This document shows positions 1 to 10,593 of a stretch of 64,000 nucleotides of DNA, piece by piece. How positions within the stretch are numbered: position 1 is the stretch's first letter; every line of letters starts with the position of its first letter. The notes under the pieces are model-generated. The model saw nothing but the letters and a program-made list of their open reading frames with translations. It made no database searches and had not been told where the DNA came from. The position numbers and the translations under genes are program-made. Origin of the DNA: Gordionus sp. m RMFG-2023 (taxonomy: Eukaryota; Nematomorpha; Gordioida; Chordodea; Parachordodidae). The DNA lies in contig NC_088775.1 in NCBI RefSeq assembly GCF_954871325.1, positions 27,319,561 through 27,383,560 of the forward strand, given 5' to 3'.

Positions 1-1422
1 TTAAATAATACTCGATGCTTAAAAAGAATTTTATTATAGGTATAAATAATTATTTAAAATTAAAACCGCATGTATGTCATACTCGTAACATAACCTTTAA
101 CTTAATGCATATTTTAATGAATATATTATTGTATTAGAAATGCACCAATATTCACACTCGCAGACGATATAGGTTGGGTCTTAACAGATATTTTTGATTT
201 TAATCGTTACTTTTAATTTTTATCAATATCAATGAACTGAATAATACCCAAAATAATTATTAATCCTTATTAAAAAAAATTTAGCCTATTAAAACTTTGA
301 ATTTATAAGCAAAAAAATCGATCTACATATTTCTAAACATAAGAAGCGCAGTAAAATATAAGCTCCATCATATTATTTAACGAATGCCTAATATTTTACT
401 TTTTAAACAATCATAATAACCGATATTGAAAATAAAGGAAACGTTTGCTAATTTTTTTTCCTATTTCTTCTTACCTTTAAAATATCTTTATTGCGGAATT
501 AACTTTATCAAGAAGAAGGAAGACTTTACAAGTTTCATATAAAATCAAAAGAATAAAATATTTTAATAAAAAAAGAAAGACTGGGAAAAATCTTTGTAAT
601 ATGATCCCTAAGTTTTTATTTGGTTTATTTATCATTATCGGTAAAAAAAATTAGTGATATCCGTACATCTCTTCTAATTATTTATGTTTTTTTAAAAAAT
701 GATTTTTTGAATAGAAGATTATACACAAAATAGTAATAAAACAAAAGAAGATTGATCATGTCTCCTTGAATTCGGGACTATATTTGATGGTTATTTATAA
801 GAGGAAAATAATTGGAAAAACTTAATTTTTTATTTATTAATCTCTGATTGTTGCTAGTGACGACGTGCGGCGAGGACAATTTGTTGCTGAAAGGTTTTTG
901 GGGTCGTTAGATAGGGAAGGGATTGGTAGGAGGCGCTAAAATTTGTATCATGAGTATTTTATATAACCACTAAAAATCTTAATGCTATAATTAGAGCTTG
1001 GAAACAAAAAATCAAAGAATCGGAACACTCATAAAATTTCTAGGAAATGGGAATATATTGTAAAATAATCTACTTTTTTTTAATAACAAGAAAAAATCAG
1101 GATAGGGTTTTAAGATTATATTCTGGATGGGTGGTGAGGTATACAAAACATAAATACATGCAAACTTTTCCTTTTGATAAATCTACACAAAATATGCTCG
1201 TTTTAAAAATAGGCTTTGTTTGGAAGAAGGATACAGAAATAGAGGGAATTTCTTTTGAAAATCAATGGAGTAGCCCTGTTTATTTTACAATTTCATTAAC
1301 AATTCATTTTTTGTTATTTGCCATCACTTAAAAATTAAAATATTCCATTCTACGTTATGACGAAAAAAAATTGTGATGCAATTATATAAATTAAAATGTT
1401 GAATTGAAACAAAACTCATTTT
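1..1422. other. AT-rich stretch without a supported gene
   Basis: This stretch is A/T-rich with long homopolymers. A 94-codon open frame at 1047-1331 on the plus strand has no recognisable domain, and its composition looks like translated AT-rich DNA, so I do not call it. A slightly GC-richer patch at about 855-945 shows no open frame worth reporting. I see no RNA gene or repeat array here. Confidence 0.5.
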
Positions 1423-1427
1423 AGAAC

Positions 1428-1892
1428 TGTAGTATTTCTCTCCCTTATTAACACTTTTTAATAAAAAAAAACGACCAACTCTTTAAACGCAATTTTCTTA
1501 TTTCAAACTATTTTGTTTCAACTCCTTTAAATTTAATTAATTTCCACACTTAACTTTTGATAATAATTTTCTTATTTTAAAAAAAAAACTTACGTCAACT
1601 CCTCTTTTTTTTTACAACTCCTTTTTTTTTTATCTTTTATTAATTTTATTTTTTTTTAAAAAATTTAATCAAAAAATATATAATGAATCTAAAACAAAAA
1701 TTTTCTTTTTTCTCAACAACAATAATAATAATAATAATTTCAATATTATAATTTTTTTTAAAATAAAATCAATAAAATATAATTAATTTGCGATAATTAT
1801 AATACGCAATCAATAAAATGTAAAATGTGATTTAAGATAATTATAATGCGCAATCAATAAAATGTAAAATGTAATTTAAGATAATTATAATA
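1428..1892 (-). repeat. Downstream LTR of Gypsy-A
   Basis: Read on the plus strand it begins TGTAGTATTTCTCTCCC and ends in ATAATA. It matches 10146-10535 in the same orientation and 4376-4793 in the opposite one. It is about 75 bases longer than the upstream LTR because of one internal length difference. Near its inner edge a ~45-base AT-rich block ending in a GCAATCAATAAAATG-type core is repeated. Confidence 0.9.
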
Positions 1893-1919
1893 CGCCGCCG
1901 CCAACAGAAGACCATCTCT

Positions 1920-2315
1920 TCATTCCCCCCTCAGGAAGGCGTCCAATTCTAAATCTGTCATCTCTAAATCCACTATATCGGGTGCTTCCACCAGTCCATT
2001 GCTTGTAGTCTCAACTGCTTCCGCTACCGTAGGCGCCACCCTTGACACAGGTACCTCCTGTATTACTGGTCCCGTCTGGATATCCCGGGTTGGCTGTCTT
2101 TCTAGTTGTCGCCTCGGTCTCCGCGGACACCGATCTTGTAGGTGGTCTCGGGATTGGCAGAGATAACAAGTCCTTGGAGGATTCCGTCCTCTTCGTATCG
2201 GGCTGGATTGAACCACCGGCGTAGGGAATTCGGATAATCGCTCCTCAGTATTTTGCGTAAACACGCTTATTCTGATGATCATCCCGGGTAAATATATAAA
2301 CTTATGTACTAGCAT
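1920..2315 (-). CDS. Zinc-knuckle ORF 3' of pol in Gypsy-A
   Basis: This is a 131-codon frame in the sense direction of the element, between the end of pol and the downstream LTR. It has one CCHC knuckle, C-Y-L-C then H and C (CX2CX4HX4C), at about residues 50-63. Arg/Pro-rich basic sequence surrounds the knuckle, and the tail is acidic and ends in a run of Asp, Glu and Leu. CCHC knuckles usually bind single-stranded nucleic acid, so an RNA- or DNA-binding role is an inference. It is not the element's Gag, which has its own four knuckles. A nearly identical copy lies at 3963-4358. Most Ty3/gypsy elements have nothing here or an env-like gene. It could be a relic of another element's Gag or a true accessory gene. 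The base composition is much GC-richer than the flanks. Confidence 0.6.
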   Translation of the reverse strand: MLVHKFIYLPGMIIRISVFTQNTEERLSEFPTPVVQSSPIRRGRNPPRTCYLCQSRDHLQDRCPRRPRRQLERQPTRDIQTGPVIQEVPVSRVAPTVAEAVETTSNGLVEAPDIVDLEMTDLELDAFLRGE

Positions 2316-2539
2316 TTTTAAATTTTAAAAATTCTTCTTTAAAAAAAAATGTTAATTTTCAAAAAAAATATTTTAATTATAAAAAAAATTAATTTTCAAA
2401 AATACTTTAATTATATAAAAAAAAATTATGATATAAACGCCAATTTCTTTTATTCAAAACATCGTGACACCCCATAATTATTTTGCCAACACTTGCCACG
2501 CTCGTAAATTTTAACATCTTATTACAATAATAGCAAAAA

Positions 2540-2906
2540 AGGGGAGGAAAGGTCTCCAGCGGAGAAATTTTTGGGGTGTCGGACTCGTATGCTATTGGAT
2601 TTATTGAAGCCCACGCCAGATGAGTTGCAAATGACAACGGTCAATGATGAGCAAGTGGTGAATAAGACCTGCGGATTTGTGATAGGTCAAAATGTGTGGA
2701 TCAGAAATTATGGAGGTTCAAGGAAATGGGAGTTGGGAATAATAATGGAGAAATTGGGGAGCAGATTATATAAAGTCAAGTTTGGGGATGGAAGAGATGG
2801 TATAAGACATTCCGATCAAATACGGAGGGGAGTTGAACCGGGGCGGTTGATATTGGGAGGTGAAGTGTTGAGAGAGAAGCGAAATATCAGGAATAAAGAG
2901 TTGTAA
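2540..2906 (+). pseudogene. Pol 3' fragment (integrase C-terminal part) in the nested copy
   Basis: This is the extreme C-terminal part of the integrase region of the family, with the same residues as the minus-strand copy around 5467-5830. It includes the motif WIRNYGGSRKWELG and the basic tail that leads into the 3' region. It is a fossil fragment with no catalytic core. Confidence 0.8.
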
Positions 2907-3379
2907 TATATAAAAGAGGGGGTGAAACAAGAGTTCTATCTTTGTGAATTTGTAATATCTAAGGACAAAGAGTTGCAAGCCTGACTAAAAGGTGGTAATA
3001 TATTTAAAAAAAAAGGGGAGGTAAAACAAGAGTTATCTCTTGGGAAATTGTTAATGTCCAAGGACAAAGAGTTAGATAATCTTATTCGATATAGACATAT
3101 ATATCTTAATGCGTAGGGTTTTCTCATTTAGGGAAAAATATCAGGACTAAAGAGTTGTAATATGTAAAAAGAGGGGGTGAAACAAGAGTTCTATCTTTGT
3201 GAATTTGTAATATCTAAGGACAAGGAGTTGCAAGCCTGACTAAAAGGTGGTAATATATAAAAAAAGGGGAGGTAAAACAAGAGTTATCTCTTGGGAAATT
3301 GTTAATGTCCAAGGACAAAGAGTTAGATAATCTTATTCGATATAGATATATATATCTTAATGCGTAGGGTTTTCTTCTT
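2882..3379 (+). repeat. ~254-bp tandem duplication in the nested copy
   Basis: Two head-to-tail units start at about 2882 and 3136, each beginning AAATATCAGGA and running to GCGTAGGGTTTTCT. Each unit contains purine-rich runs such as AAAAAGGGGAGGTAAAAC. The host element has only one unit in the matching place (about 5220-5470), so the duplication arose in, or before, the lineage of the inserted copy. Confidence 0.85.
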
Positions 3380-3962
3380 AAGGGATGTGTAATTAAGGGA
3401 GTTGACCAAAATATATCGCGTTGGTTGACAACAGTATTTATATATTATTACGGGTTGTCTAATTACCGAAGTTGATTTAAATATATCATTTGGTTTAAAT
3501 ATAGAAGGAGTTAATTAAGATATATCGCTGTGGTCAATAACAGTATTTATATCTTATTAAGGGATGTTTCTTATTACGAGTTGTCTAATTTATTTAATTA
3601 TGGGATGTTTTCTTATTACGGGTTGTTTAATTTATTTAAAAATTTTTTTTTAGGAAATTAATTTTTATAATTAATTAATCAATTTGTGGAGTTAAAAGAG
3701 TTGTGAACAAGGTCGTTGTAAAAAAAAGGGGGTTTGTTTGTAATTGAACACAATGGAAAAAATGTAAAATTTGGGATGTTTGTGGAGAAAAAATTACAAG
3801 AGATGTTAAAATTTACGAGCATGGCAAGTGTTGGCAAAATAATTATGGGGTGTCACGATGTTTTGAATAAAAGAAATTGGCGTTTATATCATAATTTTTT
3901 TTTATATAATTAAAGTATTTTTGAAAATTAATTTTTTTTATAATTAAAATATTTTAATAAAA

Positions 3963-4358
3963 ATGCTAGTACATAAGTTTATATATTTACCCGGGATGAT
4001 CATCAGAATAAGCGTGTTTACGCAAAATACTGAGGAGCGATTATCCGAATTCCCTACACCGGCGGTTCAATCCAGCCCGATACGAAGAGGACGGAATCCT
4101 CCACGGACTTGTTATCTCTGCCAATCCCGAGACCACCTACAAGATCGGTGTCCGCGGAGACCGAGGCCACAACTAGAAAGACAGCCAACCCGGGATATCC
4201 AGACGGGACCAGTAATACAGGAAGTACCTGTGTCAAGGGTGGCGCCTACGGTAGTGGAAGCAGTTGAGACTACAAGCAATGGACTGGTGGAAGCACCCGA
4301 TATAGTGGATTTAGAGATGACAGATTTAGAATTGGACGCCTTCCTGAGGGGGGAATGA
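3963..4358 (+). CDS. Zinc-knuckle ORF, second copy (nested element)
   Basis: This 131-codon frame differs from the one at 1920-2315 by only a few residues and has the same CX2CX4HX4C knuckle. The frame stays open in both copies while pol does not. That could mean constraint, or simply youth and GC-rich composition. Its stop lies in a G/A-rich tract just before the LTR at 4376, a possible polypurine primer region. Confidence 0.6.
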   Translation: MLVHKFIYLPGMIIRISVFTQNTEERLSEFPTPAVQSSPIRRGRNPPRTCYLCQSRDHLQDRCPRRPRPQLERQPTRDIQTGPVIQEVPVSRVAPTVVEAVETTSNGLVEAPDIVDLEMTDLELDAFLRGE

Positions 4359-4375
4359 AGAGATGGTCGGCGGCG

Positions 4376-4793
4376 TATTATAATTATCTTAAATTACATT
4401 TTACATTTTATTGATTGCGTATTATAATTATCGCAAATTAATTATATTTTATTGATTTTATTTTAAAAAAAATTATAATATTGAAATTATTATTATTATT
4501 GTTGTTGAGAAAAAGGAAAATTTTTGTTTTAGATTCATTATATATTTTTTGATTAAATTTTTTAAAAAAAAATAAAATTAATAAAAGATAAAAAAAAAAG
4601 GAGTTGTAAAAAAAAAGAGGAGTTGACGTAAGTTTTTTTTTAAAAAATAAGAAAATTATTATCAAAAGTTAAGTGTGGAAATTAATTAAATTTAAAGGAG
4701 TTGAAACAAAATAGTTTGAAATAAGAAAATTGCGTTTAAAGAGTTGATCGTTTTTTTTATTAAAAAGTGTTAATAAGGGAGAGAAATACTACA
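4376..4793 (+). repeat. LTR of the nested Gypsy-A copy
   Basis: It begins TATTATAATTATC and ends GAGAAATACTACA, the reverse orientation of the two outer LTRs. Its outer edge touches the CATCT duplication at 4794-4798. Confidence 0.88.
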
Positions 4794-5466
4794 CATCTCT
4801 TGTAATTTTTTCTCCACAAACATCCCAAATTTTACATTTTTTTCCTTGTGTTCAATTACAAACAAACCCCCTTTTTTTTTACAACGACCTTGTTCACAAC
4901 TCTTTTTACTCCACAAATTGATTAATTAATTATAAAAATTAATTTCCTAAAAAAAAATTTTAAAATAAATTAAACAACCCATAATAAGAAAACATCCCAT
5001 AATTAAATAAATTAGACAACTCGTAATAAGAAACATCCCTTAATAAGATATAAATACTGTTATTGACCACAGCGATATATCTTAATTAACTCCTTCTATA
5101 TTTAATCCAAATGATATATTTAAATCAACTTCGGTAATTAGACAACCCGTAATAATATATAAATACTGTTGTCAACCAACGCGATATATTTTGGTCAACT
5201 CCCTTAATTACACATCCCTTAAGAAGAAAACCCTACGCATTAAGATATATATATCTATATCGAATAAGATTATCTAACTCTTTGTCCTTGGACATTAACA
5301 ATTTCCCAAGAGATAACTCTTGTTTTACCTCCCCTTTTTTTAAAAATATATTACCACCTTTTAGTCAGGCTTGCAACTCTTTGTCCTTAGATATTACAAA
5401 TTCACAAAGATAGAACTCTTGTTTCACCCCCTCTTTTATATATTACAACTCTTTATTCCTGATATT

Positions 5467-8400
5467 TCACTTCTCTCTCAACACTTCACCTCCCAATCTC
5501 AATCGCCCCGGTTCAACTCCCCTCCGTATTTGATCGGAATGTTTTATACCATCTCTTCCATCCCCAAACTTGACTTTATATAATCTGCTCCCCAATTTCT
5601 CCATTATTATTCCCAACTCCCATTTCCTTGAACCTCCATAATTTCTGATCCACACATTTTGACCTATCACAAATCCGCAGGTCTTATTCACCACTTGCTC
5701 ATCATTGACCGTTGTCATTTGCAACTCATCTGGCGTGGGCTTCAATAAATCCAATAGCATACGAGTCCGATGCCCCAAAAATTTCTCCGCTGGAGACCTT
5801 TCCTCCCCTTTTTTGCTATTATTGTAATACGCTACCGCTATCCAAATCTCGCCCCCTCCATATTTAGATTTTCTTAACCAACTCTTTACTACCGCCACCA
5901 TTCGTTCCGCCTGACCATTGGAACTCGGATGATAAGGTGGAGCTAATATATTGTTTCGCACCCGTTTCAGCAGAAGGTTTCAAAATTCCTACTTACAAAC
6001 GCTGGCCCACCATCCGAAACAATTATTTTTGCAACCCCAAACCTGGCCCACAGATTTTTTAATGTTTTTATCACCATTTGCGTCGTTAAACCTCTCACCT
6101 CCTCATATTCTACCCACTTTGAATAAGCATCCACCACAAGTATATAGATCTTGTTCTCAAAATCAAAAAAGTCGATGTGAACCCTGTCCCACGCCTGAGT
6201 AGCTTTCGGCCAAACACTTTCTTTATCTCTACGAGGCATACTGGCCCAAGAGTTACACATCACGCAACCCCGCTTATATTTATAATCTCCTCATTCATTC
6301 CGGGCCACCACACATATTCTCTTCCCCATTGTTTCATTCGTTCAACCCCTTGATGCCCAGCATGAATCATGTTCAACACGGCTTCCCTTAATTTCCTCGG
6401 AACTACTCCACGATTTCCTCGCACCACACATTCATCCATTATTGTCAACTCTTTTTCTACATTTTTGAACCTCTTGTCCTCAATTCTCCATGGTTTTCTA
6501 CCCGCTATACACGCCTTAATTCGTGTCAACTCTCGATCCTTCAATGTAGCACTTTTCAGCCCTTCCCATGTTACGGGTCCTCCTCTAGATATTGCCGCTA
6601 CCGTTCGAATCAACCCTTGCTCATTCTCTTCCTCATCCCCTTTTTTTTCATCACAAATTTCTCCTGCTCCACATCTGGATAAAATATCCGGTAAATAATT
6701 CTCTCTCCCACGCCGATATTTGACTTGAACATCAAAACTACCCACCAATAATAACCATCTCTGTAATCTTGGCGATAACATCAACTCTTTATTATCCTTC
6801 TTAAAAAGATGCACTAAAGGTTTGTGATCTGTATATATAACAAACTTCCGCCCAATTAAATATTCCCTACACTTGGTCAACCCAAATATTACCGTCAACG
6901 CCTCTTTTTCAATAACCGAGTACCTCGTCTCCGGTGACTTAAAGATCCGGGAGAAAAATATAACCGGTCTTTCCAACCCATCTATATAATGTAATAAGGC
7001 TCCACCAACCCCTTTATTGGATGCATCCACTGCCAACACAACCTCCCAATCATTGTTATAACACACAAGCACTGGTTCCTTTCCAATCTTACATTTCAAC
7101 GCTTTAAACGCCTCCTCCTGCTCGTTCTTCCACTCAAAACGTGCTCCTTTTTTCAACAATTCATATAATGGTGTCGCTATTTGCGCAAAATCCTCCACAA
7201 ATCGATGATAATAGTTGACCATCCCTAAAAATGATTGTATCTCCACTTTATTATTTGGCCTACACATATTTGTTATTTCAACCATATTTTTATCTATGGG
7301 TCTCACCTCCTTTCCTGTAATTCTGTCCCAAATACACAACTTCTGTGACCCCCAACACACTTTTTTCAGCACTTGCTCGCAAACCCTTTTCCTGAATTCT
7401 CCTAAACACCTCTTCCAACCTCTGTTCATGTTGTTCAGGCGTTACTCCCGTCACCAGCACATCATCCATATAATAGTAAACCCCCTCCAACCCCTGAAAA
7501 ATAGTCGCCATGGTCCGCTGAAAAATTGGAGCCGATACGCTAAGTCCAAACGGCAATCTACAAAATGCATACAACCCTTGCGGAGTAGTAATTGTTAACA
7601 AATTTCTCACCTCTGGCCTCACTCGCAGTTGTAAATACGCATTGGAAAAATCCACTTTGGAAAAATATAAACTCCCCTTTAAATTGGCCAATATCTCCTC
7701 AATCCGTGGCAACGGATATTTTACTTCTACAACCCACGGGTTTAAAGTTACCCGGAAATCTGCGCACAATCGAAGCTTCCCATTTGCTTTCTTCACAGGC
7801 ACTAAGGGCGTTGCCCACTCACTATATTCCACTGGACATACTATGCCCCTTCTCACCCATTGATTCAACTCTATTTCCACCTCCTTTCGCCATTCAAACG
7901 GTATTCTTCGCAACGCACAAAATTTTGGTACACTATTTTCCTTTAATTTAATATCTACTTCGTAATCCCTTAAGCATCCCAACCCTTCGTCAAAAATCTC
8001 CTTATATTTGTTAATTAATTTCTCAACTCCTTCCCGCACTCGCGCCATTCCTAACTCCATATCTTTTTCACTTCTCAATTTTTCCGTCTCCAGCTCTTCT
8101 CCTCGCAGCTCAATTTCTCTTTTTTGCAACCCATTGCATGACATTTCGCGATCCTCTCCCCAAGTCCCCCTTTTAAAATTCTCCCCTATTTCCCCCTTAA
8201 AAATCTCCCCTATTTCCTCCCTAAACTTTTCCCTTATTTTCCCCCTAAACTTATCACCTATTTCCCCGATAAAAGTCTCCCTTATTTCCCCCTTAAAATT
8301 TTCTCTTATTTCCCCCCTAAAATTCTCACCTATTTCCCCCTTAAAACTCTCCCTTATTTCAAACCTTCCCTCCCCTTCTCCTATCTCCTTTTTATTAAAT

Positions 8401-8978
8401 GTAGTCTCAACCCCTGGCAACCTTTGATTACCCGAATATATCATACTTTCATTTTCATCATCACCTACAATGGGCAAAAATATACCACACCATGCAAATA
8501 CACCCCAAAAACTATACCATGGACCAATGCGTACAATCCATTCCCATCCCAAAACCGTTTCAACTCTTTTATCAATGATCCATAAATCCAACACTACTAT
8601 TCTGCTCTCTATCTTCAACTCAATCTCGACTCTTCCCATTATTGCCATCTCTGATCCATCGAATTGTCGAACCTTTATTTCCTCTCTTTTAATTCTACCA
8701 TCTGGCCACACACTTTGATATGTATCATATCCCATCACTGTAATCGCCGCCCCTGTATCAAATAACATTGGCACAAAATTTCCATTAAAATTTAACAACA
8801 CTCTGGGACAAATATCATACGCCCTCCCTTCTTGTAACATATTTATATCTTTTTTTTCTTCTATTTTACTATTGTAATACATATTTTTCAACCCTTTTTC
8901 TTTCCTTTTTTCAATTACATCCTTGGATTTTATATTTCTCACCTCTTTTTCCTGCCCTCTTTTAATTATATTATCCAC
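5467..8978 (-). pseudogene. pol: Gypsy-A pol region (fossil, about three or four breaks)
   Basis: Pol of a Ty3/gypsy retroelement, read on the minus strand. Parts in order: aspartic protease with LFDTGAAITVMG (about 8730-8790); a low-complexity linker of 8-residue repeats (8169-8360); reverse transcriptase with LPFGLSVSAPIFQR and YYYMDD (about 7430-7860); RNase H with VDASNKGVGGALLH and YTDHKPLVHLF (about 6700-7050); the integrase zinc region HAGHQGVERMKQ (about 6320-6370); the integrase core with D and DGGPAF motifs (about 5970-6200); and an integrase tail to 5467. The region no longer reads as one frame. The RNase H and integrase resemble typical gypsy proteins in spacing. Confidence 0.88.
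8169..8360 (-). repeat. 24-bp tandem repeat inside pol (eight 8-residue units)
   Basis: Eight units of eight residues on the pattern E-I-[RG]-E-x-F-[KR]-G lie between the protease and the reverse transcriptase of Gypsy-A. At DNA level the plus strand shows repeated TTTCCCCCTTAAAA blocks. The repeats keep the frame (24 bases each) and encode a charged linker likely to be flexible or coiled. Confidence 0.9.
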
Positions 8979-8990
8979 ACTATCATATAG

Positions 8991-9788
8991 TCAAAAATTT
9001 AAACAATCTCTAGCCACATGCCCTTCCTTCCGACATTTAAAACACATCGCATTCAACGCCTTTCCTTCCTCAGTATGTTTCGACACCATTATTCCTTCGC
9101 TCCTCTTATTTTCTATAGTTCGTACCATGGGAGTATTTTGTTGATCCATTCCCCTTTGTGGGAAACCACCCCTTGTATTATATCTATCTACATTACAATC
9201 CTCTTTATTATGACCAAATCTCCCGCACCCGGCGCATCTCAATCTTTCTTGTTTCTGCGGACAAAAGGGTGCTATATGACCACGTTTGCCGCATCCAAAA
9301 CACTTTGTTTCTTGACAATCCCTAACCATATGTCCTTGTCCACCACAATTATAACAAGTTATGTCTCCTCTCCCTCGAGAATTAAATCTCGGTCTCATCT
9401 CCGTTCTATTTTTCACCAGATTTTCTCTGTCTCCATATGGTCTCAACACTTGACTTTTATACCCATATTTTCCAAATACATCACCTTCAGCACCTCTATT
9501 TATTAAATTATTTTCTGACAAACCTAATACCTCACTATCAGTCCAACCCTTTATTAATTCCTGCACTGGCAACCATGTTACCTTTCCCATCACATCCTCC
9601 TCTCCATTATTTCCTTCTATCGTTAAAGTCTGCCCTTTGATTCTAACACTTCGATTGCGCCTAGTCCTCTTTCCTAGGATTAAACTACACATCCATATAC
9701 CCAACACCAGCAACGCTCCAATAATATTATATTGAACTTCCCAGTATTTTATAAATTTAAAACTTTTCATCTCACAAAAAATTGACAA
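8991..9788 (-). CDS. gag: Gypsy-A gag with four CCHC knuckles (fossil)
   Basis: This 265-codon frame lies between the leader and pol. The C-terminal half has four zinc knuckles: CYNCGGQGHMVRDC, CFGCGKRGHIAPFC, CAGCGRFGHNKEDC and CFKCRKEGHVARDC, between about residues 143 and 262. That is a nucleocapsid-type nucleic-acid-binding array. The N-terminal part has a strongly hydrophobic stretch (about residues 18-39, IIGALLVLGIWMCSLIL) followed by a basic patch, which is unusual for Gag. The protein is short for a gypsy Gag, and I see no clear capsid homology. Pol follows after a few bases. Confidence 0.75.
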   Translation of the reverse strand: MSIFCEMKSFKFIKYWEVQYNIIGALLVLGIWMCSLILGKRTRRNRSVRIKGQTLTIEGNNGEEDVMGKVTWLPVQELIKGWTDSEVLGLSENNLINRGAEGDVFGKYGYKSQVLRPYGDRENLVKNRTEMRPRFNSRGRGDITCYNCGGQGHMVRDCQETKCFGCGKRGHIAPFCPQKQERLRCAGCGRFGHNKEDCNVDRYNTRGGFPQRGMDQQNTPMVRTIENKRSEGIMVSKHTEEGKALNAMCFKCRKEGHVARDCLNF

Positions 9789-9789
9789 T

Positions 9790-10131
9790 CACCTTTAGAA
9801 TAAATATTTTAATAATTTGTAGTGTTAATAAATAAGACAGTATTAATAACGTAAATACTCCAAATATACACTTATACATATATTCAACTCAAACTTTTTC
9901 TTCGTTAAATTCGTTTCGAATTTCTCCTGTAATTTTATTTAATACCAATTTAACAACAATTTCTATTAAATCAAATCCGTTAATACAATTACAATATAAT
10001 TTTTCAACCCACTTGTATATTCTGTTTAACTTCAACTCTTTAAAATTTATTCAATAATTTACAACACTTGTATATTTTGTTCAAATACAACTCTTTAAAA
10101 TTTATTCAACAATTCACAACACTTGGGTTTT
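9790..10131 (-). other. Gypsy-A leader between primer-binding site and gag
   Basis: This is a non-coding, AT-rich leader of the element. It contains three spaced copies of a short TTTAAAATTTATTCAA-type sequence near 10040-10110. No gene is seen. Confidence 0.6.
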
Positions 10132-10144
10132 GGTCACGGCACCA
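10132..10144 (-). promoter_or_regulatory. Candidate primer-binding site of Gypsy-A
   Basis: On the minus strand TGGTGCCGTGACC begins one base after the LTR end ACTACA. A TGG start directly after the LTR is the usual tRNA primer site arrangement. I do not assign the tRNA. Confidence 0.7.
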
Positions 10145-10145
10145 A

Positions 10146-10535
10146 TGTAGTATTTCTCTCCCTTATTAACACTTTTTAATAAAAAAAAACGATCAACTCT
10201 TTAAACGCAATTTTCTTATTTAAAAAAAAAAACTTACGTCAACTCCTCTTTTTTTTTACAACTCCTTTTTTTTTATCTTTTATTAATTTTATTTTTTTTT
10301 TAAAAATTTAATCAAAAAATATATAATGAATCTAAAACAAAAATTATCTTTTTTCTCAACAACAATAATAATAATAATAATTTCAATATTATAATTTTTT
10401 TTAAAATAAAATCAATAAAATATAATTAATTTGCGATAATTATAATACGCAATCAATAAAATGTAAAATGTAATTTAAGATAATTATAATACGCAATCAA
10501 TAAAATGTAAAATGTAATTTAAGATAATTATAATA
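10146..10535 (-). repeat. Upstream LTR of Gypsy-A
   Basis: It matches 1428-1892 in orientation and sequence with very few base differences, apart from one ~75-base length difference. It is flanked by AGAAC at 10536-10540, and the primer-binding site abuts its inner edge. Confidence 0.9.
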
Positions 10536-10593
10536 AGAACATTCTTTTACAGTAACTAAAAATATTACATCACGTCGCCTATAAAATACATAA

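Larger units (their letters stand above)
2520..4793 (+). mobile_element. Truncated Gypsy-A copy inserted in reverse inside Gypsy-A
   Basis: The copy reads on the plus strand and holds the end of pol (from about 2540), the 3' region, the zinc-knuckle ORF and a terminal LTR (4376-4793). The five bases CATCT lie on both sides (2515-2519 and 4794-4798), and the host element resumes across them. The copy therefore inserted into the 3' region of Gypsy-A, in the opposite orientation, as a 5'-truncated unit. With the host copy it forms two nested inverted repeats: 1428-2519 against about 3800-4793, and 2520-3800 against about 4799-5830. Sequence identity to the host element is very high, so the insertion is recent. 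Confidence 0.88.
1428..10535 (-). mobile_element. Ty3/gypsy LTR retroelement (Gypsy-A), broken, with a nested copy
   Basis: The element reads on the minus strand. It has an upstream LTR at 10146-10535, a primer-binding site at about 10132-10144, gag (8991-9788), pol (about 5467-8978), a long 3' region, an extra zinc-knuckle ORF (1920-2315) and a downstream LTR at 1428-1892. The five bases AGAAC flank both ends (1423-1427 and 10536-10540), as expected of a target-site duplication. The domain order protease, reverse transcriptase, RNase H, integrase and the YMDD-type active site place it in Ty3/gypsy. The LTRs look nearly identical apart from a length difference, so it is probably young. Pol has about three or four breaks. 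A second copy of the family is inserted at 2520-4793. The lineage within Ty3/gypsy is not settled; four Gag knuckles would suit a Mag-like group, but that is a guess. Confidence 0.92.

Noticed and set aside
1047-1331. 94-codon plus-strand frame
   Set aside because: No domain, AT-driven composition, no splice or promoter context.
6369-7951. Several plus-strand frames of 100-130 codons
   Set aside because: They are antisense shadows of the gypsy pol region.
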